DNA of 64,000 nucleotides, from the NCBI GenBank assembly GCA_038532435.1, contig JBCBAP010000011.1, forward strand, positions 1 to 64,000. The letters run 5' to 3'. Positions within the stretch are counted from its first letter, which is position 1; every line of letters begins with the position of its first letter. Below, one piece after another: positions 35,693 through 44,926 of this stretch. The notes beneath the pieces were generated by a model. The model worked only from the letters and a program-made list of their open reading frames with translations. It searched no databases and had not been told where the DNA came from. A program made the position numbers and the translations under genes. The stretch comes from JBCBAP01 sp038532435 (GTDB lineage: Bacteria; Pseudomonadota; Alphaproteobacteria; Rhodobacterales; Rhodobacteraceae).

Positions 35693-37443
35693 ACCACGCC
35701 CTCCACCGGCAATTCCCGGGGCGGCGGTGCAGTCCATGCGGACAGGTAGGTTGCGGCGAATGCCACAAGGGAGGCCTGAAGGATCAGGAACCAGTAGACG
35801 AGCACCGCATTCTGCCCCGGCCCCGCGATCAGCGGGCCGAGCGCATTGTAGGTCACGATGAGCACCAGTGCGGCGAGTGCTGCGTGGCACATGGGCACGC
35901 GGAACCTCTGCCAGACACCCAGCAACGTGTTCGTGTCCGCAGAGGAGCTCGAATGCGCGAGCGGCGTGAAGATGCCCTGCAACCCCCCGAGAAGCGCGTA
36001 GGCGAGGTAGAACGGGATGAACTTGATGAAATTGTCCATCCCCTTCGACAGCTCGTTCGCGAGGCCGAGGAACAGGATGAAGTAGAGCCCGAACAGCATC
36101 AACGCAGAGATAAGGTAGGACCAGACGAACACGCCAAGGAACTGGCGGACCGGATAGGTCCCGTTCGTGCGCTCCCAATCCCGCCATCGACCCCCGGCCT
36201 CTGCCCGCTGCTGGATCGACAGCGCCATCAGGCTCGACGGCCCATAGGTCACGATCACGATCAGCGTCTGAAGTGCGGCCGTGGAAATCGGCGAGAAATC
36301 CGCGAACGGCGGGTTGTAGGACATCACCGTCGCGATCCAGGTGAGGCCCAGCACCAGCATGCCGATGCTCAGCAGGATTGTGAGGATCCGGTCCCAGTTT
36401 ACCGCCTCCTCCTCCCGCCGATCCTCAATCTTCAGAAGGAAGTCCGCAAACATCGGATCGAGCGTGTCAGGCACCGCCGGATCATTCTCCAGATACACCG
36501 CGATCAGCGCGCAGACGTCGCGGTGCACCGTCTCGGTCTTACCGAAAAGGGTCCGCCACTTGCGCACCGCCTGATCATGTTTTGCCGGATCCCGGTCCAT
36601 GGTCTCCTGCTGGGCGATGTCCGACAGCAGGATCACGGCGCCGTTGATATCGTCGATAAGGTCGGACACGTCCCGGCGCAGCTCACGCACCATAGGCTCG
36701 AACCGGTTGGTCACGTCGACCCGGGGCCACTGCGCCTGTTCGGAAAGGAGCCAACGGTCGAGCAGCGTGATCCGCCGGATCCGCTTCGCGAACTCCTCCG
36801 CTTCGTTTTCCCCGAGCACTGAGGATGCGGACGCGATCATGATCTCCGCCTGCTCGAGATCTGTCTCCGCCCGCGCGCTCATCTGTGCCCGGTCAAAGCG
36901 GGTGTTGAGCACAAGCTGGGTCAATTGCTTCACAAACGGCGGGATCCCGATCGACCGGTGCGCCCAGGCGCGGAAGGTCAGCTCCACCTCCTTGAGGTAG
37001 GGAAGATGGGTCAGCACGCCGACCAGACCGAGGCTCACCGCCAGGGGCCAGCTGGGATCGTCGAACTTGTAGGGTGCCTCCGAGGCTGTGGGTTGCCCGG
37101 CCACCAGCCCGAAATTGAGCTGCACGATCACGGACCAGATGAACGATCCGCCCCAGCTCAGCACGCTGAACACCGTGGCCATCATGATCACGTAGATCAG
37201 ATAGGCCTGGATCACCGCCACCGTCCCGCGAAGGTCCCCCGGCGGCATCAGGCGGAGGATCTTTTCGGGCTCCTCATCGGCGTTGAAGACATGTTCGTTG
37301 AACAGGCGGTTCCAACTGAACACCATCAGAACGATCAGGCCGACGACGTAGGACAGCAGGAACATCGGTTCGACGACGCCAAGGTCCCACCACGGCGTCG
37401 GCTCCGGCGCGGTGGGCCAGAGGCTGTTGGGCAACAGATCCAT
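35689..37443 (-). CDS. Polytopic membrane protein of unknown family
   Basis: A 584-residue protein with about nine predicted membrane helices. Three lie in the first 150 residues (FLLSYVVGLIVLMVFSWNRL and others). A soluble helical region of about 200 residues follows (residues 150-350, with DLEQAEIMIASASSVLGENE and a run rich in charged residues), and six helices fill residues 355-565 (TILLSIGMLVLGLTWIATVM, FLGVFVWSYLISALMLFGLY). I do not recognise the family. Its stop overlaps the start of the binding-protein gene, and a 35-residue secreted-peptide gene lies 39 bases upstream. Translational coupling suggests that the membrane and periplasmic proteins work together. Confidence 0.85.
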   Translation of the reverse strand: MDLLPNSLWPTAPEPTPWWDLGVVEPMFLLSYVVGLIVLMVFSWNRLFNEHVFNADEEPEKILRLMPPGDLRGTVAVIQAYLIYVIMMATVFSVLSWGGSFIWSVIVQLNFGLVAGQPTASEAPYKFDDPSWPLAVSLGLVGVLTHLPYLKEVELTFRAWAHRSIGIPPFVKQLTQLVLNTRFDRAQMSARAETDLEQAEIMIASASSVLGENEAEEFAKRIRRITLLDRWLLSEQAQWPRVDVTNRFEPMVRELRRDVSDLIDDINGAVILLSDIAQQETMDRDPAKHDQAVRKWRTLFGKTETVHRDVCALIAVYLENDPAVPDTLDPMFADFLLKIEDRREEEAVNWDRILTILLSIGMLVLGLTWIATVMSYNPPFADFSPISTAALQTLIVIVTYGPSSLMALSIQQRAEAGGRWRDWERTNGTYPVRQFLGVFVWSYLISALMLFGLYFILFLGLANELSKGMDNFIKFIPFYLAYALLGGLQGIFTPLAHSSSSADTNTLLGVWQRFRVPMCHAALAALVLIVTYNALGPLIAGPGQNAVLVYWFLILQASLVAFAATYLSAWTAPPPRELPVEGVV

Positions 37444-37482
37444 TGTACGTTTCCTCGCCTGACAGGTCAGGCAGGCTTGAGT

Positions 37483-37590
37483 TTACTCACACTTGTTCAC
37501 TTCCGGATTGCACGGATTGAACGCCGCACCCGGCATGGTCTGAGCTGCGACAAGCATGGAAACGACAGCGAGAAGAGTGAAAAGACGCAT
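37483..37590 (-). CDS. Small secreted peptide (35 residues)
   Basis: A short ORF with a signal-peptide-like start, MRLFTLLAVVSMLVAAQTM, and a likely mature tail of about 15 residues containing FNPCNPEVNKCE, with two cysteines that could form a disulfide. The ATG at 37590 has only a weak GAGCG-type ribosome site. It sits directly upstream of the unknown membrane protein on the same strand. No family recognised; support is the signal peptide and position. Confidence 0.5.
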   Translation of the reverse strand: MRLFTLLAVVSMLVAAQTMPGAAFNPCNPEVNKCE

Positions 37591-37714
37591 GATTTCGCTC
37601 ACTTGGCACGGATGGTTAAACGTAAACCAGACCTACCGGAAGTTGTGATTCGTCACAAGCGTTCCGCTGGAGCGAACACTGATCCATTTGGATCATCTCG
37701 CTGAATAAAACTGG

Positions 37715-38134
37715 CTAATTCGTCTTTCGGCCGAAAAAGGGAAGCGGCGCGACCGGGATGTCGTCTTCCACAAGTGCTTTCGCGTCTTTCCATGTTGCTT
37801 CGCCATGGATCGCGCGGGCCTTTGCGTCGCCTTCATGGATCCGGCGGGCTTCCTGCGCGAAATCATCACCGACATAGTCGGATTCAGCCTCGATCTTCGC
37901 CTTGAGCAGCCGAAGGGCCGCCTCCGCCGGTGACTGGGGTGCGGTCAGTTCCGTGCCCCCATCCTCGTCGCTGGCGCCGAGGCGTGGCGCCATGATTGCC
38001 TTCTCCACATCCGTTGAGCCGCAGACCGCGCAGGACAGGTGTCCCGACGCCGACAGTCTGTCAAAGGCTGCACTGTCCTGAAACCAGGATTCGAACCGAT
38101 GATCGTCCGAACATTTCAGCGTGTACTTGATCAT
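37715..38134 (-). CDS. DUF1178 family protein
   Basis: A 139-residue protein: MIKYTLKCSDDHRFESWFQD, LSCAVCGSTDVEKAIMAPRL, and ARRIHEGDAKARAIHGEATW near the end. The CxxC pair and the first Cys suggest a zinc-ribbon-like metal site. Conserved in alpha- and betaproteobacteria, function unknown. It lies before phoR in the opposite direction and shares its promoter region. Confidence 0.92.
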   Translation of the reverse strand: MIKYTLKCSDDHRFESWFQDSAAFDRLSASGHLSCAVCGSTDVEKAIMAPRLGASDEDGGTELTAPQSPAEAALRLLKAKIEAESDYVGDDFAQEARRIHEGDAKARAIHGEATWKDAKALVEDDIPVAPLPFFGRKTN

Positions 38135-38277
38135 ATTTCGCTATTGGCTCTCCGAGTCTCAAAGACGCCCCAACTTGGGGCAGGATTGCAGGAAGTTCAA
38201 TCATACTTCTCTGCGACACACTCTCCTGCTAGGGGAGAGGCCCGGTCACCCCAGCGTTTCGGAAGTCTGCGACGGTC

Positions 38278-39573
38278 ATGAAAGCGAGTTGGTGGGTTTT
38301 TGCATGTGTCATCGTGCTCAGCGGGTTCGCCGCTGCGGCGGTGACCCGCGCGGATGGCACGGCGATTGCCGTGTTCCTCGTCGTGCTGCTTGTCGGCGGC
38401 GTCGTGGCCGGTTCGCTCTGGCTGCTTCTGATGGAGCCGGAGATGCAGCAGACATCCCAGCGCTCGCGAGGCCGTTTCCCGCAAGGGTTCGGGCAGGCGT
38501 TGCTGAACCAGATGCCCGTCCCGGTGATGGTGATCAACGCCCGCGGCCAGGTCTCCTATTTCAACGAGGCGGCACAGGCCACCGTGGCCCGTGTGGCGAT
38601 TGGCAGCCACTACTCGACCTTCATCCGTGCGCCCCGGTTTGTGGACGGGGTGGATGGCGTGCTCGCCGACGGGGCGAGCCGGGACGTGGATTTCGCGGTT
38701 CTGGGGGGTGGTGAGCAGCAGTTCATTGCGCAGATCAGCATGCTGCCAGCGGGCGGAGACTTCGGCCCGGGCCGCCAGGTGCTCGTGCTTCTGGACGATC
38801 AGACCGAACGATGGCGCGTGGAGCAGACGCGGAGCGACTTCATCGCCAATGCAAGCCACGAGCTGCGAACTCCGCTCGCCTCCATCCTCGGCTATATCGA
38901 GACACTCCAGGGACACGCCAAGGACGATCCGGAGGCACAGTCCCGGTTCCTCGGCATCATGGACCGACAGGCCAAACGCATGCTGCGCCTTGTCAAGGAT
39001 CTGATGTCCCTCAGCCGCATCGAGATGTCAGAGCATATGCGGCCGGAGGAGCTGGTCGACATCTTCGACCTTGTCCGGGAGGTCTCCGCCTCCCTCGAAC
39101 CCATCGCTGCCCAGTATGAGGCGCAGGTTCGCGTCCTGCTCCCGGAAGGGGGCGTGTGCGTGCAGGCCGACCGGGACCAGCTTGCCCAGGTGTTAGTGAA
39201 CCTCATCGAAAACGCGCTTCGCTACGGTGGCCCCTTTCCGGAGGTCGACATCGTCCACGGGGAGAACAATCCGAAGTATCCCGACATGGTCGGCATCATC
39301 GTCCGCGACCATGGGCCGGGCATCGAGAAGGATCACATCCACCGGCTGACGGAACGATTCTTCCGTATTTCGCCGAAGCAGGATCGGGACAAGGAATCCA
39401 CGGGGCTGGGCCTTGCGATCGTCAAACATATCCTGAACCGCCATGGCGGGGAGCTTGATATCACTTCGGAAATGGGCCGGGGCAGCGAGTTCTCGATCTG
39501 GCTGCCCGCACTCAGGGGCGAAGTGACGCCAACGTCATCAAACGAAATAAAGTCACTAAAAACAGTATCTTAA
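38278..39573 (+). CDS. phoR: Phosphate regulon sensor histidine kinase
   Basis: A 431-residue kinase. Two N-terminal membrane helices (residues 5-24 and 30-52), a PAS-like region (MPVPVMVINARGQVSYFNEA), the H-box DFIANASHELRTPLASILGY and an ATPase domain (LVNLIENALRYGG, VRDHGPGIEKDHI, STGLGLAIVKHILNRHGGEL). Identity as PhoR follows from these features and from position before pstSCAB-phoU-phoB. It relays phosphate limitation, via the Pst/PhoU complex, to PhoB. Its stop lies two bases before a Pho-box-like sequence. Confidence 0.95.
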   Translation: MKASWWVFACVIVLSGFAAAAVTRADGTAIAVFLVVLLVGGVVAGSLWLLLMEPEMQQTSQRSRGRFPQGFGQALLNQMPVPVMVINARGQVSYFNEAAQATVARVAIGSHYSTFIRAPRFVDGVDGVLADGASRDVDFAVLGGGEQQFIAQISMLPAGGDFGPGRQVLVLLDDQTERWRVEQTRSDFIANASHELRTPLASILGYIETLQGHAKDDPEAQSRFLGIMDRQAKRMLRLVKDLMSLSRIEMSEHMRPEELVDIFDLVREVSASLEPIAAQYEAQVRVLLPEGGVCVQADRDQLAQVLVNLIENALRYGGPFPEVDIVHGENNPKYPDMVGIIVRDHGPGIEKDHIHRLTERFFRISPKQDRDKESTGLGLAIVKHILNRHGGELDITSEMGRGSEFSIWLPALRGEVTPTSSNEIKSLKTVS

Positions 39574-39574
39574 A

Positions 39575-39592
39575 CTGTCATAAATCTTAAAC
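39575..39592 (+). promoter_or_regulatory. Pho box candidate before pstS
   Basis: CTGTCATAAATCTTAAAC: the first half matches the PhoB half-site CTGTCAT exactly, while the second, 11 bases on, is weak (CTTAAAC). It lies 96 bases before the pstS start, as expected for a PhoB-activated promoter. Confidence 0.7.
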
Positions 39593-39687
39593 CAACCGAC
39601 GATAGAACTCGGGCGCGCCGCGTCTGCGGGCAGAATTCCTGGGTCGGTGAAGGCCCTGGAAAATCAGAACCTAAACGGAGTGTTCCT

Positions 39688-40674
39688 TTGAAAACCGCAC
39701 GTATCGTTGCGCTCGCAATGGCAGGCGTCATTGCTGCAGCCGCATCCGCACAAGCTCGCGATCAGATCAAGATCGTCGGGTCGTCCACCGTCTTCCCGTT
39801 CTCCACGGCAGTGGCCGAAGCGTTCGGCAACAAGACCGAATTCCGCACGCCGATCGTTGAGTCCACCGGGTCCGGTGGCGGTCTGCGTCTGTTCTGCGCC
39901 GGCGTCGGGACGGAGCATCCGGACATCACCAACGCGTCCCGCCGGATGAAGTCCTCCGAGTTTGAAGAGTGCATGGCGAACGGTGTGACCGACATCACCG
40001 AGTCCGTTGTCGGGTATGACGGCATCGTCGTTGCCAACGCAAACTCCGCGCCGGTCTACAACCTGACCCGCGAGCAGATTGTTCTGGCGCTGGCGGAAAA
40101 TGGCCCGAAGCCGACCATGTGGAACGAGATCGACCCGGCGCTGCCCGCGGTGAAGATCGAGGTCCTCGGCCCGCCGCCGTCCTCCGGCACTCGCGACGCG
40201 TTCGAAGAGCTCGTGATGGAGGAGGGCTGCGAGAACCTCGCCGAGGTTGACTGTGACGGTGTCTCCATCCGTGAGGACGGTGTTTACATCGATGCCGGTG
40301 AGAACGACAACCTGATCGTGTCCCGCCTGCAGGCGAACCCGACCGCGCTGGGCGTGTTTGGCTTCTCCTTCCTCGATCAGAACTCCGACGTGATCCACGG
40401 CTCCATCGTGGACGGCGTTGAGCCGACCTTTGAGAACATCGCATCCGGCGACTACCCGGTTTCCCGCTCCCTCTACTTCTACATCAAGAAGGCGCACGTG
40501 AGCGTGATCCCCGGCATGTCCGAGTACGCAGCCGAGTTCGTGTCCGACGAGGCGGCTGGCGAAGACGGCTACCTCGTTGATCTCGGCCTGATCCCGCTGC
40601 CGTCCGCGGACTTCGTGTCCAACGCGCAGAACGTGATCGAGCTCAAGAACATGACCGCGAGCGACTTCGAGTAA
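39688..40674 (+). CDS. pstS: Periplasmic phosphate-binding protein PstS
   Basis: A 328-residue protein. The signal peptide (MKTARIVALAMAGVIAAAAS, cleavage near AQA) precedes IKIVGSSTVFPFSTAVAEAF. Phosphate-loop features include ESTGSGGGLRLFCAGVGT and GPPPSSGTRDAFEELVMEEG. It captures phosphate for the PstCAB importer. PhoB activation is expected from the upstream Pho box. A strong terminator follows, so PstS is likely made in excess over the membrane components. Confidence 0.97.
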   Translation: MKTARIVALAMAGVIAAAASAQARDQIKIVGSSTVFPFSTAVAEAFGNKTEFRTPIVESTGSGGGLRLFCAGVGTEHPDITNASRRMKSSEFEECMANGVTDITESVVGYDGIVVANANSAPVYNLTREQIVLALAENGPKPTMWNEIDPALPAVKIEVLGPPPSSGTRDAFEELVMEEGCENLAEVDCDGVSIREDGVYIDAGENDNLIVSRLQANPTALGVFGFSFLDQNSDVIHGSIVDGVEPTFENIASGDYPVSRSLYFYIKKAHVSVIPGMSEYAAEFVSDEAAGEDGYLVDLGLIPLPSADFVSNAQNVIELKNMTASDFE

Positions 40675-40695
40675 GTCCTCCCGACCTCTGGTGAG

Positions 40696-40728
40696 AAGGG
40701 GCGCCCCGCGGCGCCCCTTCTTTCGTTT
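40696..40728 (+). terminator. Intrinsic terminator between pstS and pstC
   Basis: AAGGGGCGCC (40696-40705), loop CCGC, GGCGCCCCTT (40710-40719), then CTTTCGTTT. A perfect 10-base stem with a T-rich tail; it should end or attenuate most pstS transcripts. Confidence 0.92.
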
Positions 40729-40801
40729 GAGCCCTTTCTGAAGGCCCGATGAAGGTCGGTTTGCGCACAGATGACGTGGCGTGATTTCCGCGCGATCCAA
40801 A

Positions 40802-40819
40802 CTGTCACAAAAACGTAAT
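40802..40819 (+). promoter_or_regulatory. Pho box candidate before pstC
   Basis: CTGTCACAAAAACGTAAT starts with a perfect CTGTCAC half-site; the second half is weak. It lies 87 bases before the pstC start and downstream of the terminator, so pstCAB-phoU-phoB may have their own PhoB-dependent promoter. Confidence 0.65.
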
Positions 40820-40905
40820 GGAGCCGACATAGAAGCGCGACGAAGGTCGGGCATGCCAAGACACACAACCTGTCCGTCCGCCGCTCTATCTGGAAGGGTT
40901 TCAGC

Positions 40906-42282
40906 GTGCTCATCTTCACAGCATTGATCGTCGCCTGCATGGCGATCGCCTTCTTCGCCCTGTCCCGCAATCGCGCGGTGGCGGCGGCAGGCGGGACCCT
41001 CGCGACGCTTCATTCGCGTCCCAGCTACCACGGTCTCTACTCGCTTCTCTGGACCCTGATTGCGGGCTTGGGCGTTCTCTTCGTTGTTGGCATAGGCTGG
41101 TCGATGCTGCTGGAAAACAGCCTCATGGGCCAGATCGCCGAAGCCCTGCCCGAGGCGCAACGGATCGAGCATCAGCTCGTTCTGTCCGATGCACAGGCCA
41201 TTTCGAGCGGTGGTATCGCCTCCCGCACCGACGAACTTCGCCTCGCGATATCAGAGGCTTATGCAAGCGGCGAGAACCTGCGCCTCTGGGGCACGGCGAT
41301 CCTCGCGCTCCTTGCCGGTGGCGCGGCCGGATACCTCACATACTCCCGGGTCTCCGCCGGATGGCGCGCGCGCAACCGGTCGGAAATGATCATCCGCGGC
41401 ATCCTGCAGTTCTGCGCCATCGTCGCGATCCTGACGACGATCGGCATCGTCCTGTCGCTGATCTTCACCACGCTCGATTTCTTCGCCTCCATCGGCTGGC
41501 GGGTCGACATGTTCCTCTTCGGCACCAATTGGTCGCCACTGTCCGGGGTGTCCGCGGGCAAGCTCGATCCGGAGAAGGTGGGCGCGATCCCGCTTTTCGT
41601 TGGGACGTTCATGATCACGATCATCGCGATGCTGGTCGCGGTACCGGTTGGCCTCTTCGCCGCCATCTATCTCAGCGACTTTGCATCCAACCGGACCCGG
41701 TCTTGGGCCAAGCCGATGCTCGAGATCCTCGCGGGCGTGCCAACGGTCGTCTACGGCTTCTTCGCCGCGATCACGGTGGCCCCGGCGATCCGGGACGCTG
41801 GCAACTTCCTCGGGCTCGATGTTTCGAGCTCGTCCGCACTCGCCGCGGGCGTCGTGATGGGGATCATGATCATTCCCTTCATCTCTTCCCTGTCGGATGA
41901 CGTGATCAACGCGGTGCCGCAGACGCTGCGGGACGGCTCCTACGGCCTCGGCGCGACGAAGGCGGAGACGATCCGCCAGGTCGTTTTGCCCGCTGCCCTG
42001 CCCGGCATCGTCTCCGCGATCCTGCTCGGCATTTCCCGCGCGGTTGGAGAGACCATGATCGTGGTGATGGCCGCCGGCCAGGGCGCGAACCTCACCTGGA
42101 ACCCGCTGGAGGCGGTCACGACGGTCACGGTGCAGATCGTCATGCTCTATACCGGGGACACCGACCTTGCGACCGCGTCCGGCCCGGTGTTCGCGCTCGG
42201 CTTCACGCTCTTCTGCGTGACGCTCGCTCTCAACGTGATCGCGCTCCGGATCGTCCGGCGCTACCGCGAAATGTACGACTAG
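40906..42282 (+). CDS. pstC: Phosphate ABC transporter permease PstC
   Basis: A 458-residue permease, longer than the roughly 320 residues of the E. coli protein because of an N-terminal extension with extra helices (LIFTALIVACMAIAFFALSR, LLWTLIAGLGVLFVVGIGWS) and a short soluble loop. The core has FGTNWSP, IPLFVGTFMITIIAMLVAVP and the EAA-type loop GLGATKAETIRQVVLPAALP. The start is GTG at 40906 after GAAGGG. It pairs with PstA. Confidence 0.96.
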   Translation: MLIFTALIVACMAIAFFALSRNRAVAAAGGTLATLHSRPSYHGLYSLLWTLIAGLGVLFVVGIGWSMLLENSLMGQIAEALPEAQRIEHQLVLSDAQAISSGGIASRTDELRLAISEAYASGENLRLWGTAILALLAGGAAGYLTYSRVSAGWRARNRSEMIIRGILQFCAIVAILTTIGIVLSLIFTTLDFFASIGWRVDMFLFGTNWSPLSGVSAGKLDPEKVGAIPLFVGTFMITIIAMLVAVPVGLFAAIYLSDFASNRTRSWAKPMLEILAGVPTVVYGFFAAITVAPAIRDAGNFLGLDVSSSSALAAGVVMGIMIIPFISSLSDDVINAVPQTLRDGSYGLGATKAETIRQVVLPAALPGIVSAILLGISRAVGETMIVVMAAGQGANLTWNPLEAVTTVTVQIVMLYTGDTDLATASGPVFALGFTLFCVTLALNVIALRIVRRYREMYD

Positions 42283-42294
42283 GAGACCGGCGTC

Positions 42295-44076
42295 ATGGTC
42301 GATATGACAGAAATCTCGAAGGTCCACGGATCGCCGGAGTCGGCGAGACGCCTCGGGCGGCGCAAGATGGCGGAGATCCGGCTGCAGGCCTACGGAATCC
42401 TCGCGATCTTTGCCGCGGGTGCGGCACTCGTGATCCTGCTCTGGTCCACTTTCGTGACGGCGCGGTTCGCGCTTTCTGAGACCTACGTCACGCTGCCGAT
42501 CAACCTCTCGCAGGAGGCAATCGATCCGGAGAACACCCGCGATCCCGCGGTCATCCGGCAGGCGTCCTTCCCGCGCATCGTGCGCGATTCAGTGCGGGAG
42601 GCGTTTCCTTACGTGACCGGACGGACGGACCGCCGGGCGCTCGCGGATCTCTATTCCGGCGGGGCAGGCTATGAGCTGCGAGACGAAGTGATGGCCGATC
42701 CCTCGATGATCGGCCAAACCATCGAATACAGGCTGCTCGCCTCGGATGTCGTCGATCTCTACATGAAGGGCGAGTTCGGAGCGCTGGAGGAGCAAGCCAA
42801 CAGCGCGGCCATAACTCTCTCTTTCATCGATGAAGAGACGGTGTTCCTCACGGCGGACAGCGACATCTTCACGCCTGCACTTGCGCTCGTCCGCGAGGAT
42901 CTTGCGGATCAGGCGGTGCGTGTGAGGGACGAGGCTGCGCGCCAGAACGCGGGCGTGGAAGCGTTCGAGCGGATCGCATCCGCGGCGGCGAGTGACGAGG
43001 ATCGCGCAGCGGCACAGGCCGAGGTCTCGACCCGGACCGTGGTGCGCGACAACCTCCTCACCCAGGCCGAGGATCTGGAGCGTCGGTCGCGCGACGTGAA
43101 CACGGTCGAGGCGTTGCAGCGGAGCAACCCATCGCTCCTCTTCAACGTCAACGGTGGCTGGCTCAAGCTCGTGACCATGGGCAACAACACTGCCGAGGCG
43201 AAGGTGGTCGTTCCGATGGACGAGCTGGTGGCCCAGCCGGGGACCTATCAGTTCTTCGTCAACCCGACGTCCGAACAGGCCCGGCCTATCGACGACAACA
43301 AGATCGTCTGGATCGAGACCCTGCGCGCGCAGGATCGGGTCGAGGAACAGTTCAACTGGCGCTTCTTCCAGAGTGGTGACAGCCGGGATCCGGAGCTTGC
43401 GGGCATCTGGGGTGCGGCGGTCGGGTCGTTCTGGACCATGCTCGTTACCTTCGTGATCGCCTTCCCGGTCGGCGTGCTCGCCGCGATCTACCTCGAGGAG
43501 TTCGCGCCGAAGAACCGGATCACTGACTTCATCGAGGTGAACATCAACAACCTCGCCGCGGTTCCGTCGATCGTCTTCGGCCTCCTCGGCCTGTCGGTGT
43601 TCCTGGGCGTGTTCGGCATGCCGCGATCCGCGCCGGTGGCCGGGGGGTTCACGCTGGCGCTTATGACGCTTCCCACGATCATCATCGCCTCACGTGCGGC
43701 GATCCGGGCCGTGCCGCCGTCCATCCGCGACGCAGCGCTCGGCCTCGGCGCATCGGAAGTGCAGACGGCGTTCCACCATGTGCTTCCGCTCGCGATGCCC
43801 GGCATCCTGACCGGCACGATCATCGGTATGGCGCAGGCGCTGGGGGAGACGGCGCCGCTGATCCTGATCGGCATGGTCGCCTTCATCGTGGAGATCCCCG
43901 GTGGTGTAACCGATCCTGCGACGGTGTTGCCGGTGCAGGTGTTCCGCTGGTCGGACTTCCCCGAAAGAGCCTTCGAAGCCCGCACCGCGGCGGCGATCTG
44001 TGTGCTTCTTTTCTTCCTCGTCCTCATGAATGCCTTTGCGGTCTTCCTGCGGAAACGCTTTGAGCGTCGCTGGTAG
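42295..44076 (+). CDS. pstA: Phosphate ABC transporter permease PstA with large N-terminal domain
   Basis: A 593-residue permease, about twice the E. coli length. The first helix (AYGILAIFAAGAALVILLWS) is followed by a loop of about 310 residues, probably periplasmic, of the kind seen in DUF3333-containing alphaproteobacterial PstA. It includes a helical coiled-coil-like stretch (residues 200-265). The transport core starts near residue 370 (WGAAVGSFWTMLVTFVIAFP) and has the coupling loop ALGLGASEVQTAFHHVLPLA. It lies 12 bases after pstC. Confidence 0.95.
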   Translation: MVDMTEISKVHGSPESARRLGRRKMAEIRLQAYGILAIFAAGAALVILLWSTFVTARFALSETYVTLPINLSQEAIDPENTRDPAVIRQASFPRIVRDSVREAFPYVTGRTDRRALADLYSGGAGYELRDEVMADPSMIGQTIEYRLLASDVVDLYMKGEFGALEEQANSAAITLSFIDEETVFLTADSDIFTPALALVREDLADQAVRVRDEAARQNAGVEAFERIASAAASDEDRAAAQAEVSTRTVVRDNLLTQAEDLERRSRDVNTVEALQRSNPSLLFNVNGGWLKLVTMGNNTAEAKVVVPMDELVAQPGTYQFFVNPTSEQARPIDDNKIVWIETLRAQDRVEEQFNWRFFQSGDSRDPELAGIWGAAVGSFWTMLVTFVIAFPVGVLAAIYLEEFAPKNRITDFIEVNINNLAAVPSIVFGLLGLSVFLGVFGMPRSAPVAGGFTLALMTLPTIIIASRAAIRAVPPSIRDAALGLGASEVQTAFHHVLPLAMPGILTGTIIGMAQALGETAPLILIGMVAFIVEIPGGVTDPATVLPVQVFRWSDFPERAFEARTAAAICVLLFFLVLMNAFAVFLRKRFERRW

Positions 44077-44102
44077 CGCGTTACATCGAAGGGACCCTCG
44101 AA

Positions 44103-44900
44103 ATGACGAATATGCGCATGACTGAAAAGAACCTCGACCATCGCGAAATCAAGATCGAATCCCGCGGGGTGGACGTCTTCTACGGCGACAAGCAGGCCAT
44201 CAACTCGGTGGACGTGGACATTCTCGACAACACCGTCACCGCTTTCATCGGTCCGTCGGGCTGCGGCAAGTCCACGTTTCTGCGGTGCCTGAACCGGATG
44301 AACGACACGATCGACATTGCCCGGATCACCGGACGCATCGCCATCGATGGGGACGATATTTATGACAAGTCCGTTGACCCGGTTCAATTGCGCGCCCGGG
44401 TTGGCATGGTGTTCCAGAAGCCGAATCCGTTCCCGAAGTCGATCTACGACAACATCAGTTACGGGCCGCGCATCCACGGGCTTGTGGGCAACAAGGCGGA
44501 CCTTGACGACGTGGTTGAGCAGTCCCTGCGACGTGCGGCGCTTTGGGAAGAGGTCAAGGATCGCCTGAACGAGCCGGGCACCGGCCTCTCCGGCGGTCAG
44601 CAGCAGCGTCTGTGCATCGCGCGGGCCGTGGCGACCGCGCCGGAAGTGCTGCTGATGGACGAGCCATGCTCCGCTCTCGATCCGATCGCGACCGCGCAGG
44701 TCGAGGAGCTGATCGACGAACTGCGCCGGGACTACTCGGTGGTAATCGTGACGCACTCCATGCAGCAGGCGGCACGGGTCAGCCAGAAGACCGCGTTCTT
44801 CCACCTCGGCACACTTGTCGAGTATGGCGACACGAACCAGATCTTCACCAACCCTGTGGACAAACGGACGCAGGACTACATCACCGGTCGCTTCGGCTGA
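44103..44900 (+). CDS. pstB: Phosphate ABC transporter ATPase PstB
   Basis: A 265-residue ATPase with Walker A GPSGCGKSTFLRCLNRMND, Q-loop MVFQKPNPFPKSIYDN, signature GLSGGQQQRLCIARAVA, Walker B LLMDEPCSALDP and H-loop VTHSMQQAARVS. All catalytic residues are present. It energises PstCA and interacts with PhoU in Pho signalling. Confidence 0.98.
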   Translation: MTNMRMTEKNLDHREIKIESRGVDVFYGDKQAINSVDVDILDNTVTAFIGPSGCGKSTFLRCLNRMNDTIDIARITGRIAIDGDDIYDKSVDPVQLRARVGMVFQKPNPFPKSIYDNISYGPRIHGLVGNKADLDDVVEQSLRRAALWEEVKDRLNEPGTGLSGGQQQRLCIARAVATAPEVLLMDEPCSALDPIATAQVEELIDELRRDYSVVIVTHSMQQAARVSQKTAFFHLGTLVEYGDTNQIFTNPVDKRTQDYITGRFG

Positions 44901-44926
44901 TCCGGACGACGACGGGAAGGGATGAG

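Noticed and set aside
38087..38106. tRNA T-loop-like GGTTCGAATCC on the minus strand
   Set aside because: It lies inside the DUF1178 coding sequence and no acceptor, D or anticodon stem can be built around it.
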